The notes under the pieces were generated by a model that was not told where the DNA came from, searched no databases, and worked only from the letters and a program-made list of their open reading frames with translations. This document shows, one piece after another, positions 44,330-53,178 of a stretch of DNA of 64,000 bases. This DNA comes from Dokdonella_A soli (lineage in GTDB: Bacteria; Pseudomonadota; Gammaproteobacteria; Xanthomonadales; Rhodanobacteraceae): assembly GCF_039523175.1 (NCBI RefSeq), contig NZ_BAAAEU010000010.1, positions 124,001 through 188,000 on the forward strand, given 5' to 3'. The position numbers were made by a program, and so were the translations under genes. Numbering within the stretch: the stretch's first letter is position 1; each line of letters opens with the position of its first letter.

Positions 44330-45309
44330 CGCGCGGGCGCGTGCTGATCCTGGTCGGCGTGGCCATAGCGCTCGCGGCCTGCGCCGGCCACAAGCCGCGG
44401 CGCGACGCGGGCCCTTCGTCTGCGTCCGGCCCGCGCAGCGGCCGCCTGCCGGCCGAGACTGCCCGGCCGCAGTCCGAACGCTACAGCCAGAATGACGACA
44501 ATGGCCCGGCCGCGCCGCCGATCGATGTCAGCAAGATCCCCGAACCGGTACCGAAGGACGAGCCGCGCTCGCGCTATGGCAACAAGGAAACCTACAGCGT
44601 GCTCGGCCAGACCTACCGTGTGTTGTCCGACGGAAGCGGCTATGTCGAGCGCGGCATCGCCTCGTGGTATGGCAACAAGTTCCACGGCTACATGACGTCG
44701 TCGTTCGAGCCGTATGACATGTACGCGTTCACCGCCGCGCACAAGACGCTGCCGCTGCCGAGCTACGCGCGCGTGACCAACCTCGACAATGGCAAGAGCG
44801 TGGTCGTGCGCGTCAACGACCGCGGACCGTTCCACGAAAACCGCATCATCGATCTCTCGTATGCGGCCGCGGTCAAGATCGGCGTCTGGCCGAAGGGCAC
44901 CGGGCTGGTCGAGGTACGTGCGATCGATCCCGCGCATCCGGATGCGCCGTTGCCGGCGACGCGCACTGCTGCGGTTCCGGCGGCGCTGCCGCGTGCGGCC
45001 GCGCCGGCCCGTGAGGTTGCCGTACAGGCGCCTGCGCCCGTGTCTGCGCCCGCGCCCGACAGCGGCGGTGCCCCGCGTATCTATCTGCAGCTCGGCGCGT
45101 TCGGTGAGCGCGGCAATGCCGAGCGTGCGGCTGCGAGCGCGGCGCGCGCAGGTCTCGATCACGTCGACATCCAGTCGATCGCGGTCGCCGGACGCACCGT
45201 GCACCGCGTGCGCGTGGGGCCGCTCGCCGACGTCGACGCGGCCGATGCGCTGACCGCGCGCATCGAGAAGCTCGGGCTCGGCGCGCCGCGTGTCGCGATC
45301 GAACACTGA
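44326..45309 (+). CDS. rlpA: RlpA: septal lytic transglycosylase lipoprotein with SPOR domain
   Basis: A 327-residue lipoprotein with signal MTRGRVLILVGVAIALAACA (lipobox LAAC). It carries a double-psi beta-barrel: GIASWYGNKFHGYMTSSFEP, YAFTAAHKTLPLPSYARV and the catalytic region VVVRVNDRGPFHENRIIDLS. An Ala/Pro linker leads to a SPOR domain at the C-terminus (YLQLGAFGERGNAERAAA, HRVRVGPLADVDAADAL) that binds denuded septal glycan. The start is GTG at 44326 overlapping the mltB stop; it is the start that gives the lipoprotein signal. The order mltB-rlpA-dacC is conserved in this group. Confidence 0.95.
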   Translation: MTRGRVLILVGVAIALAACAGHKPRRDAGPSSASGPRSGRLPAETARPQSERYSQNDDNGPAAPPIDVSKIPEPVPKDEPRSRYGNKETYSVLGQTYRVLSDGSGYVERGIASWYGNKFHGYMTSSFEPYDMYAFTAAHKTLPLPSYARVTNLDNGKSVVVRVNDRGPFHENRIIDLSYAAAVKIGVWPKGTGLVEVRAIDPAHPDAPLPATRTAAVPAALPRAAAPAREVAVQAPAPVSAPAPDSGGAPRIYLQLGAFGERGNAERAAASAARAGLDHVDIQSIAVAGRTVHRVRVGPLADVDAADALTARIEKLGLGAPRVAIEH

Positions 45310-45653
45310 ATGAGCACGCCTTTGCGCCATGAACGCAGGGCATACCGCGGTCGCAGCGCTACCGCTCACGTGATGTTTTGGCGGGCACGCTCTGCGACAA
45401 TTCCGCCTTTGGAGCGGTTTCAAGAACCGCTCCCGCACATGGATGTGCGGCCGCGTCGGGCACGCAAGTGCTTGACGCGACAGACGTGGCGCGGCTCTGC
45501 CGCGACCGTTGTTTGCACGGTGTCCGCCTGGAGCGGACACGAACGGCGAAGCCGGGCCGAAAGGCCGAGCCGCAGGATGCGGCGAGTAACCCGCGGCAGG
45601 ATGCCCGGTTTTGCCAACCGACTATTGATCCATTGCAGGACCGGATTCCCGAA
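45310..45653 (+). ncRNA. structured leader between rlpA and dacC with several GGA-loop hairpins
   Basis: The 344-base gap has no convincing gene but a dense run of stems. 45411-45433 has a 9-bp stem. 45433-45450 pairs CCGCACA with TGTGCGG around TGGA. 45490-45504 pairs CGCGGC with GCCGCG. 45520-45540 has an 8-bp stem with loop CTGGA. 45555-45566 pairs GGCC with GGCC around GAAA. 45569-45583 pairs GCCGCA with TGCGGC around GGA. 45595-45605 pairs GGCA with TGCC around GGA. Four loops expose GGA, as in CsrA/RsmA targets or sponge RNAs. It may instead be an intergenic repeat cluster, and whether it is a separate RNA is unknown. Confidence 0.45.
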
Positions 45654-47027
45654 ATGAAGTTGTCGTCTCTCGTCGCCCTCGTCGCCCTTGTGTTCGCCAG
45701 CGCCCAGCTCGAAGCGCGCACCAAGCATCCGCAATCGGCCCCCGCCCAGCAGCCGTCGCAGCAGGCGGCCGCACCGGCGACGCCCGCACCCGCCACCGAG
45801 TCGACGGCGACGAGCGCGAATCCGAACCTGCCGACGCCGCAGCCGGTACCCAAACCGGCTCCCGCGACGCCGACGCCGCAGCCCGGCACGCCAGGCGCCG
45901 GGCCGACCCCGCCGCCGCCCGCGATCGAGGCGAAGGGCTGGGTCCTGATGGACTATGCCAGCGGCCAGGTCCTCGCCGGCGACAATCCCGATGCACGCGT
46001 CGCGCCGGCCTCGATCACCAAGGTGATGACCTCGTATGTGGTCTCCGCCGAGCTCGCGCACGGCAAGATCCACATGGATGACCAGGTGTTCATCAGCGAG
46101 CGCGCGTGGCGCTCCGGCGGCGCCGGCACGGACGGCTCGACCAGCTTCCTTCAGCTCAACAGCAAGGTGGCGCTGAAGGATCTGCTGTACGGCATGATCA
46201 TCCAGTCCGGCAACGACGCCGCGATCGCGCTCGCCGAACACACCGCAGGCTCCGAGGAAACCTTCGCGCAGCTGATGAACCAGTACGCGGCGAAGCTCGG
46301 CATGACCGGCACGAACTTCGTCGATGCGAGCGGCCTGCCCAATCCGAACCACTACACGACCGCGCATGACATCGCGCTGCTGTCGCGCGCGCTGATCCAC
46401 GACTATCCCGAGGAATACAAGATCTACGCGATCAAGGATTTCGAGTGGAACGGGATCAAGCAGCACAACCGCAACACGCTGCTGTGGCGCGACTCGACCG
46501 TCGACGGCATCAAGACCGGACACACCTCCGAGGCCGGCTTCTGCCTGGCCACCTCGTCGCTGCACGGCGACCAGCGCCTGATCGCGGTCGTAATGGGCGC
46601 ACCGAGCGAGAAGCAGCGCGCCGACGACAACCAGGCGCTGCTGAGCTATGGCTTCCGCTTCTTCGAGACGCACAAGCTCTACGAGGCGAACAAGCCGCTG
46701 GCGACGCCGGAACTCTGGAAGGGCGCGGTCGCGAGCCTGCCGTTGGGCATCGCCGAGGATGTGCTGATCACATTCCCGCGTGGCCGCTACGCCGACCTCA
46801 AGGCCAGCCTCGACATGCCGGCGCGTCTGGTCGCGCCGATCGGCAAGGGCAAGCAGGTCGGCACCTTGAAAGTGCAACTCGACAACAAGACATTGCTGGA
46901 ACGGCCGCTGATCGCGCTGGCCGACGGCGCTGAGGGCGGCTTCTTCAAGCGCATGTCCGACGGCGCGTGGATGTGGTTCAAGGGCGATGCCGGCGGCAAC
47001 GTGTCGGCGGCGCCGAAGGGCAACTGA
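45654..47027 (+). CDS. dacC: D-alanyl-D-alanine carboxypeptidase (PBP5/6 type)
   Basis: A 457-residue class C PBP. It has a signal peptide (MKLSSLVALVALVFASAQLE) and an unusually long Pro/Ala/Thr linker of about 70 residues. The peptidase S11 domain has APASITKVMTSYVV (SxxK, Ser120), SGNDAAIALAEH (SxN) and GIKTGHTSEAGFCL (KTG). The C-terminal PBP5 domain follows, but the usual amphipathic membrane helix is not obvious at the end (GDAGGNVSAAPKGN). It trims stem pentapeptides. The ATG at 45654 is the only start giving the signal. It heads the dacC-DUF493-lipB-lipA run. Confidence 0.95.
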   Translation: MKLSSLVALVALVFASAQLEARTKHPQSAPAQQPSQQAAAPATPAPATESTATSANPNLPTPQPVPKPAPATPTPQPGTPGAGPTPPPPAIEAKGWVLMDYASGQVLAGDNPDARVAPASITKVMTSYVVSAELAHGKIHMDDQVFISERAWRSGGAGTDGSTSFLQLNSKVALKDLLYGMIIQSGNDAAIALAEHTAGSEETFAQLMNQYAAKLGMTGTNFVDASGLPNPNHYTTAHDIALLSRALIHDYPEEYKIYAIKDFEWNGIKQHNRNTLLWRDSTVDGIKTGHTSEAGFCLATSSLHGDQRLIAVVMGAPSEKQRADDNQALLSYGFRFFETHKLYEANKPLATPELWKGAVASLPLGIAEDVLITFPRGRYADLKASLDMPARLVAPIGKGKQVGTLKVQLDNKTLLERPLIALADGAEGGFFKRMSDGAWMWFKGDAGGNVSAAPKGN

Positions 47028-47094
47028 TCCGGACCAGATTACGACGCGAGGGCGCGCCGCGCAGACGGCGCCCCCCAACAAGGTGAATGGCTTG

Positions 47095-47385
47095 ATGAAA
47101 GATCTTGACGCAATCCAGGCGCAGAATCCGGAGCAGGGCTTCCAGTTCCCGGGTGTGTTCGAGATCACCGCGATGGGCGCGGCGGCTGCCGCGCTGGAGA
47201 GCCGGGTGCCGCAGATCCTCGAACAACTTGGCCTCAGCGTGCTGGCCGGCTCGGTGCGCGTGCGACCCTCGCGTGAGGGCAACTACGTGTCGGTCACGGT
47301 CAGCTTCACCTGCCCCGCACGCAGCAAGTACGACGAGGCGCACGCCGCGCTGCGTGCCGATCCGGATATCCGCTGGACGCTTTAG
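47095..47385 (+). CDS. DUF493 (YbeD) family protein
   Basis: A 96-residue ACT-like ferredoxin-fold protein: FQFPGVFEITAMGAAAAALE, then a helix with VPQILEQLGL, and SVRVRPSREGNYVSVTVSFT. YbeD homologues lie between dacA and lipB in many proteobacteria, as here, and are suspected to have a regulatory role. The ATG at 47095 has AAGGTG upstream; a GTG at 47083 is possible. Confidence 0.92.
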   Translation: MKDLDAIQAQNPEQGFQFPGVFEITAMGAAAAALESRVPQILEQLGLSVLAGSVRVRPSREGNYVSVTVSFTCPARSKYDEAHAALRADPDIRWTL

Positions 47386-47453
47386 AGCCAGTCGCCGGGA
47401 ATGGCAGAAGCTGAAGAGATGCGAAGGACTTGAGCGCCGATTCCCCATTGCCG

Positions 47454-48149
47454 ATGGCCGACTCGCGGCCCCTGATCGTCCGCCGTCCGCCCGGTCTGCA
47501 ACCCTACGAACCGGTCTGGCGCGCGATGCAGGCGTTCACCGACGCGCGCGGGCCGGACACGCCGGACGAGCTCTGGGTGCTCGAGCACGAACCGGTGTTC
47601 ACGCTCGGCCAGGCCGGCAAATGGGAGCACGTACTGCTGCCGGGCGACATCCCGGTGGTGCCGGTCGACCGCGGCGGCCAGGTCACCTACCACGGCCCTG
47701 GCCAGATCGTTGCGTATCCGCTGTTCGACCTGCGCCGACTCAAGGTCGGGGTGCGCGAGCTGGTGAACCGCATCGAGCAGGCGATCATCGACACGCTGGA
47801 GACCTGGAACATCGTCGCGCTGCGCCGTGATGGCGCGCCGGGCGTCTATGTCGGCGGCGCCAAGGTTGCCGCGCTTGGCCTGCGCGTGCGCCGCGGTTGC
47901 TCGTTCCACGGTCTCGCGTTCAATGTCGCAATGGATCTGGAGCCGTTCCACCGCATCAATCCGTGCGGTTATCAAGGCCTTGCGGTCACCCAGGTGCTAG
48001 ACTTGGGCGGACCGGGATCGCTCGCCGCGGTGGAAGCGGTCCTGATCGGTGAACTGGCCCGCCAGTTCGGGCTGACGCCCACACCCGCCGCCTCCGAAAT
48101 CCCCCGCATTCCGACCGACGACGTCCCGCGCGTCGCGCAGCCCGCATGA
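47454..48149 (+). CDS. lipB: octanoyl-[acyl-carrier-protein] transferase
   Basis: A 231-residue LipB. Key parts are DELWVLEHEPVFTLGQAGKW, PVDRGGQVTYHGPGQIVAYP, and the active-site region VYVGGAKVAALGLRVRRGCS with the catalytic Lys, followed by SFHGLAFNVAMDL and INPCGYQGLAVTQ with the catalytic Cys. It transfers octanoyl groups from ACP to lipoyl domains. I chose the ATG at 47454; a TTG at 47430 would add eight residues with AAGGA just upstream. Its stop overlaps the lipA start (ATGA). Confidence 0.96.
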   Translation: MADSRPLIVRRPPGLQPYEPVWRAMQAFTDARGPDTPDELWVLEHEPVFTLGQAGKWEHVLLPGDIPVVPVDRGGQVTYHGPGQIVAYPLFDLRRLKVGVRELVNRIEQAIIDTLETWNIVALRRDGAPGVYVGGAKVAALGLRVRRGCSFHGLAFNVAMDLEPFHRINPCGYQGLAVTQVLDLGGPGSLAAVEAVLIGELARQFGLTPTPAASEIPRIPTDDVPRVAQPA

Positions 48150-49153
48150 GCGAAACCCAGAAGACCATCCCGTTGACCCTCGTCGAGCAGGCGCCCGTCC
48201 ACCCAGTGCCCGTCGAAAAGCAGCTCGGTGAGGACAAGATCGCGCGCAACCGCGCCGGGTTCGCCGACGCGCCGATCCTGCGCAAGCCGTCCTGGATCCG
48301 CGTGCGCATCCCGCCCGGCAATGCGGTCGCGAAACTCAAGGCCAAGCTGCGCGAGAACCGCCTGGTCACGGTCTGCGAGGAAGCGTCCTGCCCGAACATC
48401 CACGAATGCTTCGGCAAGGGCACCGCGACCTTCATGATCCTCGGCGAGGTCTGCACGCGGCGCTGCTCGTTCTGCGACGTCGCGCACGGCCGGCCGAAGC
48501 CGCCCGATCCGCTCGAACCGGCGCACCTGGCCGGCACGATCCGCGACATGGACCTGAAATACGTCGTGATCACCTCGGTCGACCGTGACGACCTGCGCGA
48601 CGGCGGCGCCGCGCATTTCGCGGCCTGCATCAAGGCGGTGCGCTTCGAGAATCCCGGCATCCGCATCGAGATCCTGACCCCGGATTTCCGCGGCAAGGGC
48701 CGCATGGAACGTGCGCTCGAGGTGCTCGCCGCGGATCCGCCGGACGTGTTCAACCACAACCTCGAGACGCCGCGCGCGCTGTACCGCGAAGTGCGTCCGG
48801 GCGCCGACTACGACTGGTCGCTGGACCTGCTCAAGCGCTTCAAGGCGCAGCACCCGGACGTACCGACCAAGTCCGGAATCATGCTCGGACTCGGTGAGAC
48901 GTTCGAACAGGTCGAGGAAACGTTGAACGATCTGCGCGCGCACGATGTCGATATGGTTACGATCGGCCAGTACCTGCAGCCGACCACGCATCACCACCCG
49001 GTGCTTCGCTACTGGACGCCCGACGAATTCAAGGCGTTCGAGGAACTCGGCTACCGCATCGGTTTCGAGCATGTCGCGTCGGGACCACTGGTGCGCTCCT
49101 CGTACCACGCGGACGAGATGGCGCACGCGGCAGGGTTCGTTCAGGTCGCCTAG
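48146..49153 (+). CDS. lipA: lipoyl synthase
   Basis: A 335-residue radical-SAM enzyme with both clusters. The auxiliary cluster cysteines are in CEEASCPNIHECFGKGTATF and the radical-SAM CxxxCxxC is in GEVCTRRCSFCDVAHGRP. LipA-specific sequence continues with VVITSVDRDDLRDGG, FNHNLETPRALYREVRPGAD and the C-terminal RSSYHAD. It inserts two sulfurs into octanoyl groups. The ATG at 48146 overlaps the lipB stop. A terminator with a GGA-loop hairpin follows at 49198. Confidence 0.98.
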   Translation: MSETQKTIPLTLVEQAPVHPVPVEKQLGEDKIARNRAGFADAPILRKPSWIRVRIPPGNAVAKLKAKLRENRLVTVCEEASCPNIHECFGKGTATFMILGEVCTRRCSFCDVAHGRPKPPDPLEPAHLAGTIRDMDLKYVVITSVDRDDLRDGGAAHFAACIKAVRFENPGIRIEILTPDFRGKGRMERALEVLAADPPDVFNHNLETPRALYREVRPGADYDWSLDLLKRFKAQHPDVPTKSGIMLGLGETFEQVEETLNDLRAHDVDMVTIGQYLQPTTHHHPVLRYWTPDEFKAFEELGYRIGFEHVASGPLVRSSYHADEMAHAAGFVQVA

Positions 49154-49197
49154 AGTCCAAATGGGGCCTTGATAGCCGGCTCCTCTGGTTGGGAAGT

Positions 49198-49226
49198 CCG
49201 CACAGGATGTGCGGTTTTGATTTTTT
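49198..49226 (+). terminator. terminator hairpin with ACAGGATGT loop after lipA
   Basis: CCGCACA pairs with TGTGCGG around GGA (49198-49214) and is followed by TTTTGATTTTTT. It is an intrinsic terminator for the wall and lipoate operon. Its loop region ACAGGATGT fits the CsrA/RsmA consensus core. A second perfect palindrome, CCTTTCGCGAAAGG, follows directly (49227-49240). Confidence 0.75.
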
Positions 49227-49269
49227 CCTTTCGCGAAAGGGATTTCGCGTGAAGCAACGGAGACACGCA

Positions 49270-51549
49270 ATGCGGAAGTTCTTGCTCACCCTGGTCCTCA
49301 CCGCCCTGATCGGGCCGGTGTTCGCCAAGCCCGCACCGGAGGCAGGTGCGCCGCTGCTCAAGGCGACTCCGGCCGAGGGCGAGGCGGCGATCTGGGCGAC
49401 GCGCTTCCTGACCCGCTTCCACTACAAGCCGATGCCGCTCGACGATGCGATGTCGGAGAAGATCTTCAAGCGCTACCTCGATGCGCTCGATGGCGACCGA
49501 CTGTTCTTCACCCAGGCCGACATCGACCATTTCGCGGCCTACAAGGACAAGCTCGACGACGCGATCTACGACCAGAACCTGGCCGCGCCGTTCGCGATCT
49601 TCAACATCTACGAGCAGCGTGTCGGCGAACGCGTCGCCTACGCACGTTCGCAACTCGCCAAGGGCTTCGACTTCAGCGTCGACGAGAGCTACCAGTACGA
49701 CCGCGAGAAGGCGGTGTGGGCGAAGGACGACGCCGCAGTCAACGACCTCTGGCGCAAGCGCATCAAGAACGACTGGCTGCGTCTTAAGCTCGCCAGCAAG
49801 TCCGACAAGGACATCCGCGACACACTCGACAAGCGCTACGCGAACTACCTCGACCGCGTCCACCAGCTCAACAGCGAGGACGTGTTCCAGACCTTCATGA
49901 ACGCGTACGCCTCGTCGATCGAGCCGCACACCAACTACCTCGGCCCGCGCGCGTCGGAGAACTTCGACATCGCGATGAAGCTCTCGTTGGAAGGCATCGG
50001 CGCGGTGCTGCAGCGCGACGATGACTACACCGCGATCCGCGAGATCGTGCCAGGTGGTCCGGCCGCGCTGTCGAAGAAGATCAAGGTCGGCGACCGCATC
50101 GTCGGCGTCGGCCAGGGTGAGAACGGCCCGATCGTCGACGTGGTCGGCTGGCGTCTCGATGATGTCGTCGAGAAGATCCGCGGCGCCAAGGACACCGTGG
50201 TGCGCCTCGAGGTGCTGCCCGTGGATGCAGGGCCTGACGGCAAGCACGTCATGCTTGCGCTGGTCCGCAAGAAGGTCAGCATCGAGGAGCAGGCCGCCAA
50301 GAAGTCGGTGATCGAGGTCAAGAACGGTGCTCGCACGCGGCGCATCGGCGTGATCTCGCTGCCGACGTTCTATCAGGATTTCGATGCGCGTCGCCGCGGC
50401 GACAAGGACTACAAGAGCGCGACGCGCGACGTCGAGCGCCTGCTCGGCGAACTCAAGACCGACAAGGTCGATGGCGTGATCGTCGACCTGCGCAACAACG
50501 GCGGCGGCTCGCTCGCCGAGGCGACCGATCTCACCGGCCTGTTCATCGACAAGGGCCCGGTCGTGCAGGTGCGCAACGCCGGCGGCCAGGTCGAGCAGGA
50601 GGAGGACACCAACCCGGGCATGGCCTGGGACGGCCCGCTCGCGGTGCTGGTCAACCGGGCCTCGGCGTCCGCATCGGAGATTTTCGCGGCCGCGATCCAG
50701 GACTATGGCCGCGGCGTGATCATCGGCGAGCCGACGTTCGGCAAGGGCACCGTGCAGAACCTCGTCGACCTCGACGACGTCGCGCACAACGAGAAGCCGA
50801 CCTTCGGCGAGGTCAAGATGACCATCGCGCAGTTCTTCCGCATCAACGGCGGCTCGACCCAGCTGCGTGGCGTCACGCCGGACATCAGCTTCCCGCTGAC
50901 CGTCGACGCCAAGGACTTCGGCGAATCGAGCTACGACAACGCGCTGCCGTGGACCTCGATCGCGCCGGCGAAGTACCAGCCGGTCGCGGACCTGAAGCCG
51001 ATCGTGCCGATGCTGCTCGAGCGCCACAACGAGCGCATCGCGAAGAACATCGAATGGCAGAACCTGCAGTCCGACCTCGCCGACATGCGCAAGCTGCGCG
51101 ACGAGAAGACGGTCTCGCTGAACGAGCAGGTGCGCCGCAAGGAGCGCGACGAGCAGGAGGCCAAGCGCAAGGCGCGCGAACTCGCCAGCGGCGACGCAAC
51201 GCCGGCCGCGGATCCGGCCAGCAAGACCCTGCAGAAGATCAACGACGACGCGAAAGGCAACGCGTCCGCCAGGCGTCGTGCGACCGTCGGCGCCGATGCG
51301 CAGGCGGCTGACGCGAAGACTCCCCCGGTCGCGAAGGACGCCTCATCCGAGGACGACGGCCTGCAGCCCGACGAGCGCAGCATCAGCAGCGACCTCAAGC
51401 GCGAGCAGGACGCAAAGAGCAAGCGCGACGTCGTGCTCGACGAGGCCGCGCACATCCTCGCCGACGAGATCGGTCTGATCCGCACCGACACCAAGTTGGC
51501 CGCGCGCGTGCTGCCGCGCGGCGTGGTCACGCCGGTCGAGGTCGACTGA
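49270..51549 (+). CDS. prc: tail-specific carboxy-terminal protease Prc (Tsp)
   Basis: A 759-residue periplasmic S41 protease. It has a signal peptide (MRKFLLTLVLTALIGPVFA), a long helical N-terminal domain, and a PDZ domain (GIGAVLQRDDDYTAIREIVP, GGPAALSKKIKVGDRIVGVG). The catalytic core has VDLRNNGGGSLAEATDLTGL, the nucleophile in SASASE (465-470) and the base Lys in GEPTFGKGTVQN. A C-terminal domain follows with a Lys/Arg/Glu-rich helix. It degrades proteins with non-polar C-termini and processes wall enzymes. The ATG at 49270 has GGAG upstream and begins the signal peptide. Confidence 0.96.
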   Translation: MRKFLLTLVLTALIGPVFAKPAPEAGAPLLKATPAEGEAAIWATRFLTRFHYKPMPLDDAMSEKIFKRYLDALDGDRLFFTQADIDHFAAYKDKLDDAIYDQNLAAPFAIFNIYEQRVGERVAYARSQLAKGFDFSVDESYQYDREKAVWAKDDAAVNDLWRKRIKNDWLRLKLASKSDKDIRDTLDKRYANYLDRVHQLNSEDVFQTFMNAYASSIEPHTNYLGPRASENFDIAMKLSLEGIGAVLQRDDDYTAIREIVPGGPAALSKKIKVGDRIVGVGQGENGPIVDVVGWRLDDVVEKIRGAKDTVVRLEVLPVDAGPDGKHVMLALVRKKVSIEEQAAKKSVIEVKNGARTRRIGVISLPTFYQDFDARRRGDKDYKSATRDVERLLGELKTDKVDGVIVDLRNNGGGSLAEATDLTGLFIDKGPVVQVRNAGGQVEQEEDTNPGMAWDGPLAVLVNRASASASEIFAAAIQDYGRGVIIGEPTFGKGTVQNLVDLDDVAHNEKPTFGEVKMTIAQFFRINGGSTQLRGVTPDISFPLTVDAKDFGESSYDNALPWTSIAPAKYQPVADLKPIVPMLLERHNERIAKNIEWQNLQSDLADMRKLRDEKTVSLNEQVRRKERDEQEAKRKARELASGDATPAADPASKTLQKINDDAKGNASARRRATVGADAQAADAKTPPVAKDASSEDDGLQPDERSISSDLKREQDAKSKRDVVLDEAAHILADEIGLIRTDTKLAARVLPRGVVTPVEVD

Positions 51550-51582
51550 GCGCGATCGGCACGTCTGCAGCCGGTGCCTTCT

Positions 51583-51690
51583 TGTAGGAGCGGCTTGAGC
51601 CGCGATGCTGTTGCCAGCCGTGAACACCATCCCTACTCACCCCTCCCTTGAAGGGAGGGGTGACGCATCGCGGCTGAAGCCTCTCCTACA
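51583..51690. repeat. REP pair (TGTAGGAGCGGCTT-type) downstream of prc
   Basis: TGTAGGAGCGGCTTGAGCCG at 51583 and onward is matched in opposite orientation at 51666-51690 (CATCGCGGCTGAAGCCTC and onward). Between them is an ACCCCTCCCTT/GAAGGGAGGGGT hairpin (51638-51662). The left unit differs by one base from the copy at 62138-62162, which lies inside a gene. The element sits between the convergent prc and M17 peptidase genes. Confidence 0.85.
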
Positions 51691-51722
51691 TTTGTGCGGA
51701 GCCGGAATCGCGCTCGGCAGGA

Positions 51723-53096
51723 TCAGCGATAGCGTTGCTGCAGGAACGCGAAATACGCGCGCAAGCCCTGCGCCTCGCCGCCGCGCGGATGGCCGGGTTT
51801 GTCGGCGTCGTTCCAGGAATACACGTCCAGATGCGCCCAGGCCTGCGCCTCGGGCACGAAGCGCTCGAGGAACAGCGCCGCGGTGATCGAGCCGGCATGG
51901 CGTGAGGCGCCGGCATTGGCTAGGTCCGCGACGTACGAGTCGAGCATCGCCAGGTAGGGCCGCCAGAGCGGCATGCGCCACAGCGGATCGCGCGCGCCGT
52001 CGGCGGCACCCAGCAACGCGTTCGCGATCTCGTCGCGGTTGGCGAACAGTGCCGGCAGCTCGGGCCCGAGCGCGACCCGCGCCGCACCGGTTAGCGTCGC
52101 GAAGTCGAGGATCAGGTCCGGCTTCTGCTCCGCCGCGTACGCGAGCGCATCGCAGAGCACGAGGCGGCCTTCGGCGTCGGTGTTGTCGATCTCGACATTG
52201 AGGCCGGCGCGCGTCGTGATCACCTCGCCGGGCCGGTACGCGTTGCCGGCGATCGCGTTCTCGACGGCCGGGATCAGCAAGGTCAGCCGCACCGGCAGTT
52301 TCGCCTCGAGCACGAGGCCGGCCAGCGCGATCGCGTGCGCGGCGCCGCCCATGTCTTTCTTCATCCAGCGCATGCCGTCGCCGGTCTTGATGTCGAGGCC
52401 GCCGGTGTCGAAGCAGACGCCCTTGCCGACCAGCACCAGATGCGGCGCGTCGGCGGCACCGTGCGTGAGTTCGGCCAATCGCGGCGCGCGGTGGCTGGCG
52501 CGGCCGACCGCGTGGATGGTCGGGAAATTCTCCGCGAGTAATTCATCGCCGACCCACTCGCGGTAGGCCGCGCCGTGGCGTTCGGCCAGCGCACGCACCG
52601 CGCCGGCCAGCTCGGCCGGGCCCATGTGTTCGGTCGGCGTGTTGATCAGGTCACGCACGCGGTAGATCGCCTCGGCCATCGGAGCGATGCGCGTGGCGGT
52701 CGCGGCGTCGATCACGAGCTGGGCCGGCGCGCGCATCGGCTGCTTGTAACGCGCGAACTGGTAAGCGCCGAGCGCCCAGCCGAGCGCGATGTCGCCGGCA
52801 TCGAGCGCGAGGCTGCGCGCGTCGAGCGCGTATCGGCCTTCCGGCAGGCGCACCGGCAGCGAGGCCAGGCTGAAGATCGGATCGCGGCGGTCACAGCCGG
52901 CGAGCACCGCGCAGGCTGCGCCATCGGCGCCGGGCAGCGTTACGAAGCGTCCGGGTTCACCGGCGAACGCGTTTGCGGCGCACCAGCGCTGTGCCGCGTC
53001 GCCGAACGCGGCGATGGTCGCCGCGAACGTCTCGCGGTCGATCGCGAGCAGCGGCGTCGCGTCGCCGGCATCCGCGGAAATCACCCATGCATTCAT
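51723..53096 (-). CDS. M17 family leucyl aminopeptidase-like protein
   Basis: A 457-residue cytoplasmic metallopeptidase. The C-terminal catalytic domain shows LVGKGVCFDTGGLDIKTGDG with a metal-binding Lys/Asp set, MKKDMGGAA, and the signature NTDAEGRLVLCDALAYA. The N-terminal domain is shorter than in E. coli PepA, resembling the PepB-like or 'leucyl aminopeptidase family protein' group. It removes N-terminal residues from peptides. The ATG at 53096 lies just after a REP-like element, and a HAD gene is upstream on the same strand. Confidence 0.93.
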   Translation of the reverse strand: MNAWVISADAGDATPLLAIDRETFAATIAAFGDAAQRWCAANAFAGEPGRFVTLPGADGAACAVLAGCDRRDPIFSLASLPVRLPEGRYALDARSLALDAGDIALGWALGAYQFARYKQPMRAPAQLVIDAATATRIAPMAEAIYRVRDLINTPTEHMGPAELAGAVRALAERHGAAYREWVGDELLAENFPTIHAVGRASHRAPRLAELTHGAADAPHLVLVGKGVCFDTGGLDIKTGDGMRWMKKDMGGAAHAIALAGLVLEAKLPVRLTLLIPAVENAIAGNAYRPGEVITTRAGLNVEIDNTDAEGRLVLCDALAYAAEQKPDLILDFATLTGAARVALGPELPALFANRDEIANALLGAADGARDPLWRMPLWRPYLAMLDSYVADLANAGASRHAGSITAALFLERFVPEAQAWAHLDVYSWNDADKPGHPRGGEAQGLRAYFAFLQQRYR

Positions 53097-53124
53097 TGCA
53101 AATCCTCGTTGTGAAACCTTTGCT

Positions 53125-53177
53125 GGTCATCCCGGCGGCTCTCAACAGCCGAACGGCTGGTCAGGCCGGAATGACGA
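53125..53177. repeat. short copy of the TCGTCATTCCGGC-type repeat
   Basis: Inverted ends (GGTCATCCCGGC at the left, GCCGGAATGACGA at the right) enclose the internal pairing AACAGCCG/CGGCTG. Its reverse complement matches 6826-6863 almost throughout. It lies between the M17 peptidase and HAD genes. Confidence 0.75.
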
Positions 53178-53178
53178 G

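Noticed and set aside
49150..51027. 625-codon open frame opposite prc
   Set aside because: It lies antisense to Prc, shows no protein family and has biased Val/Leu/Asp/Arg composition.
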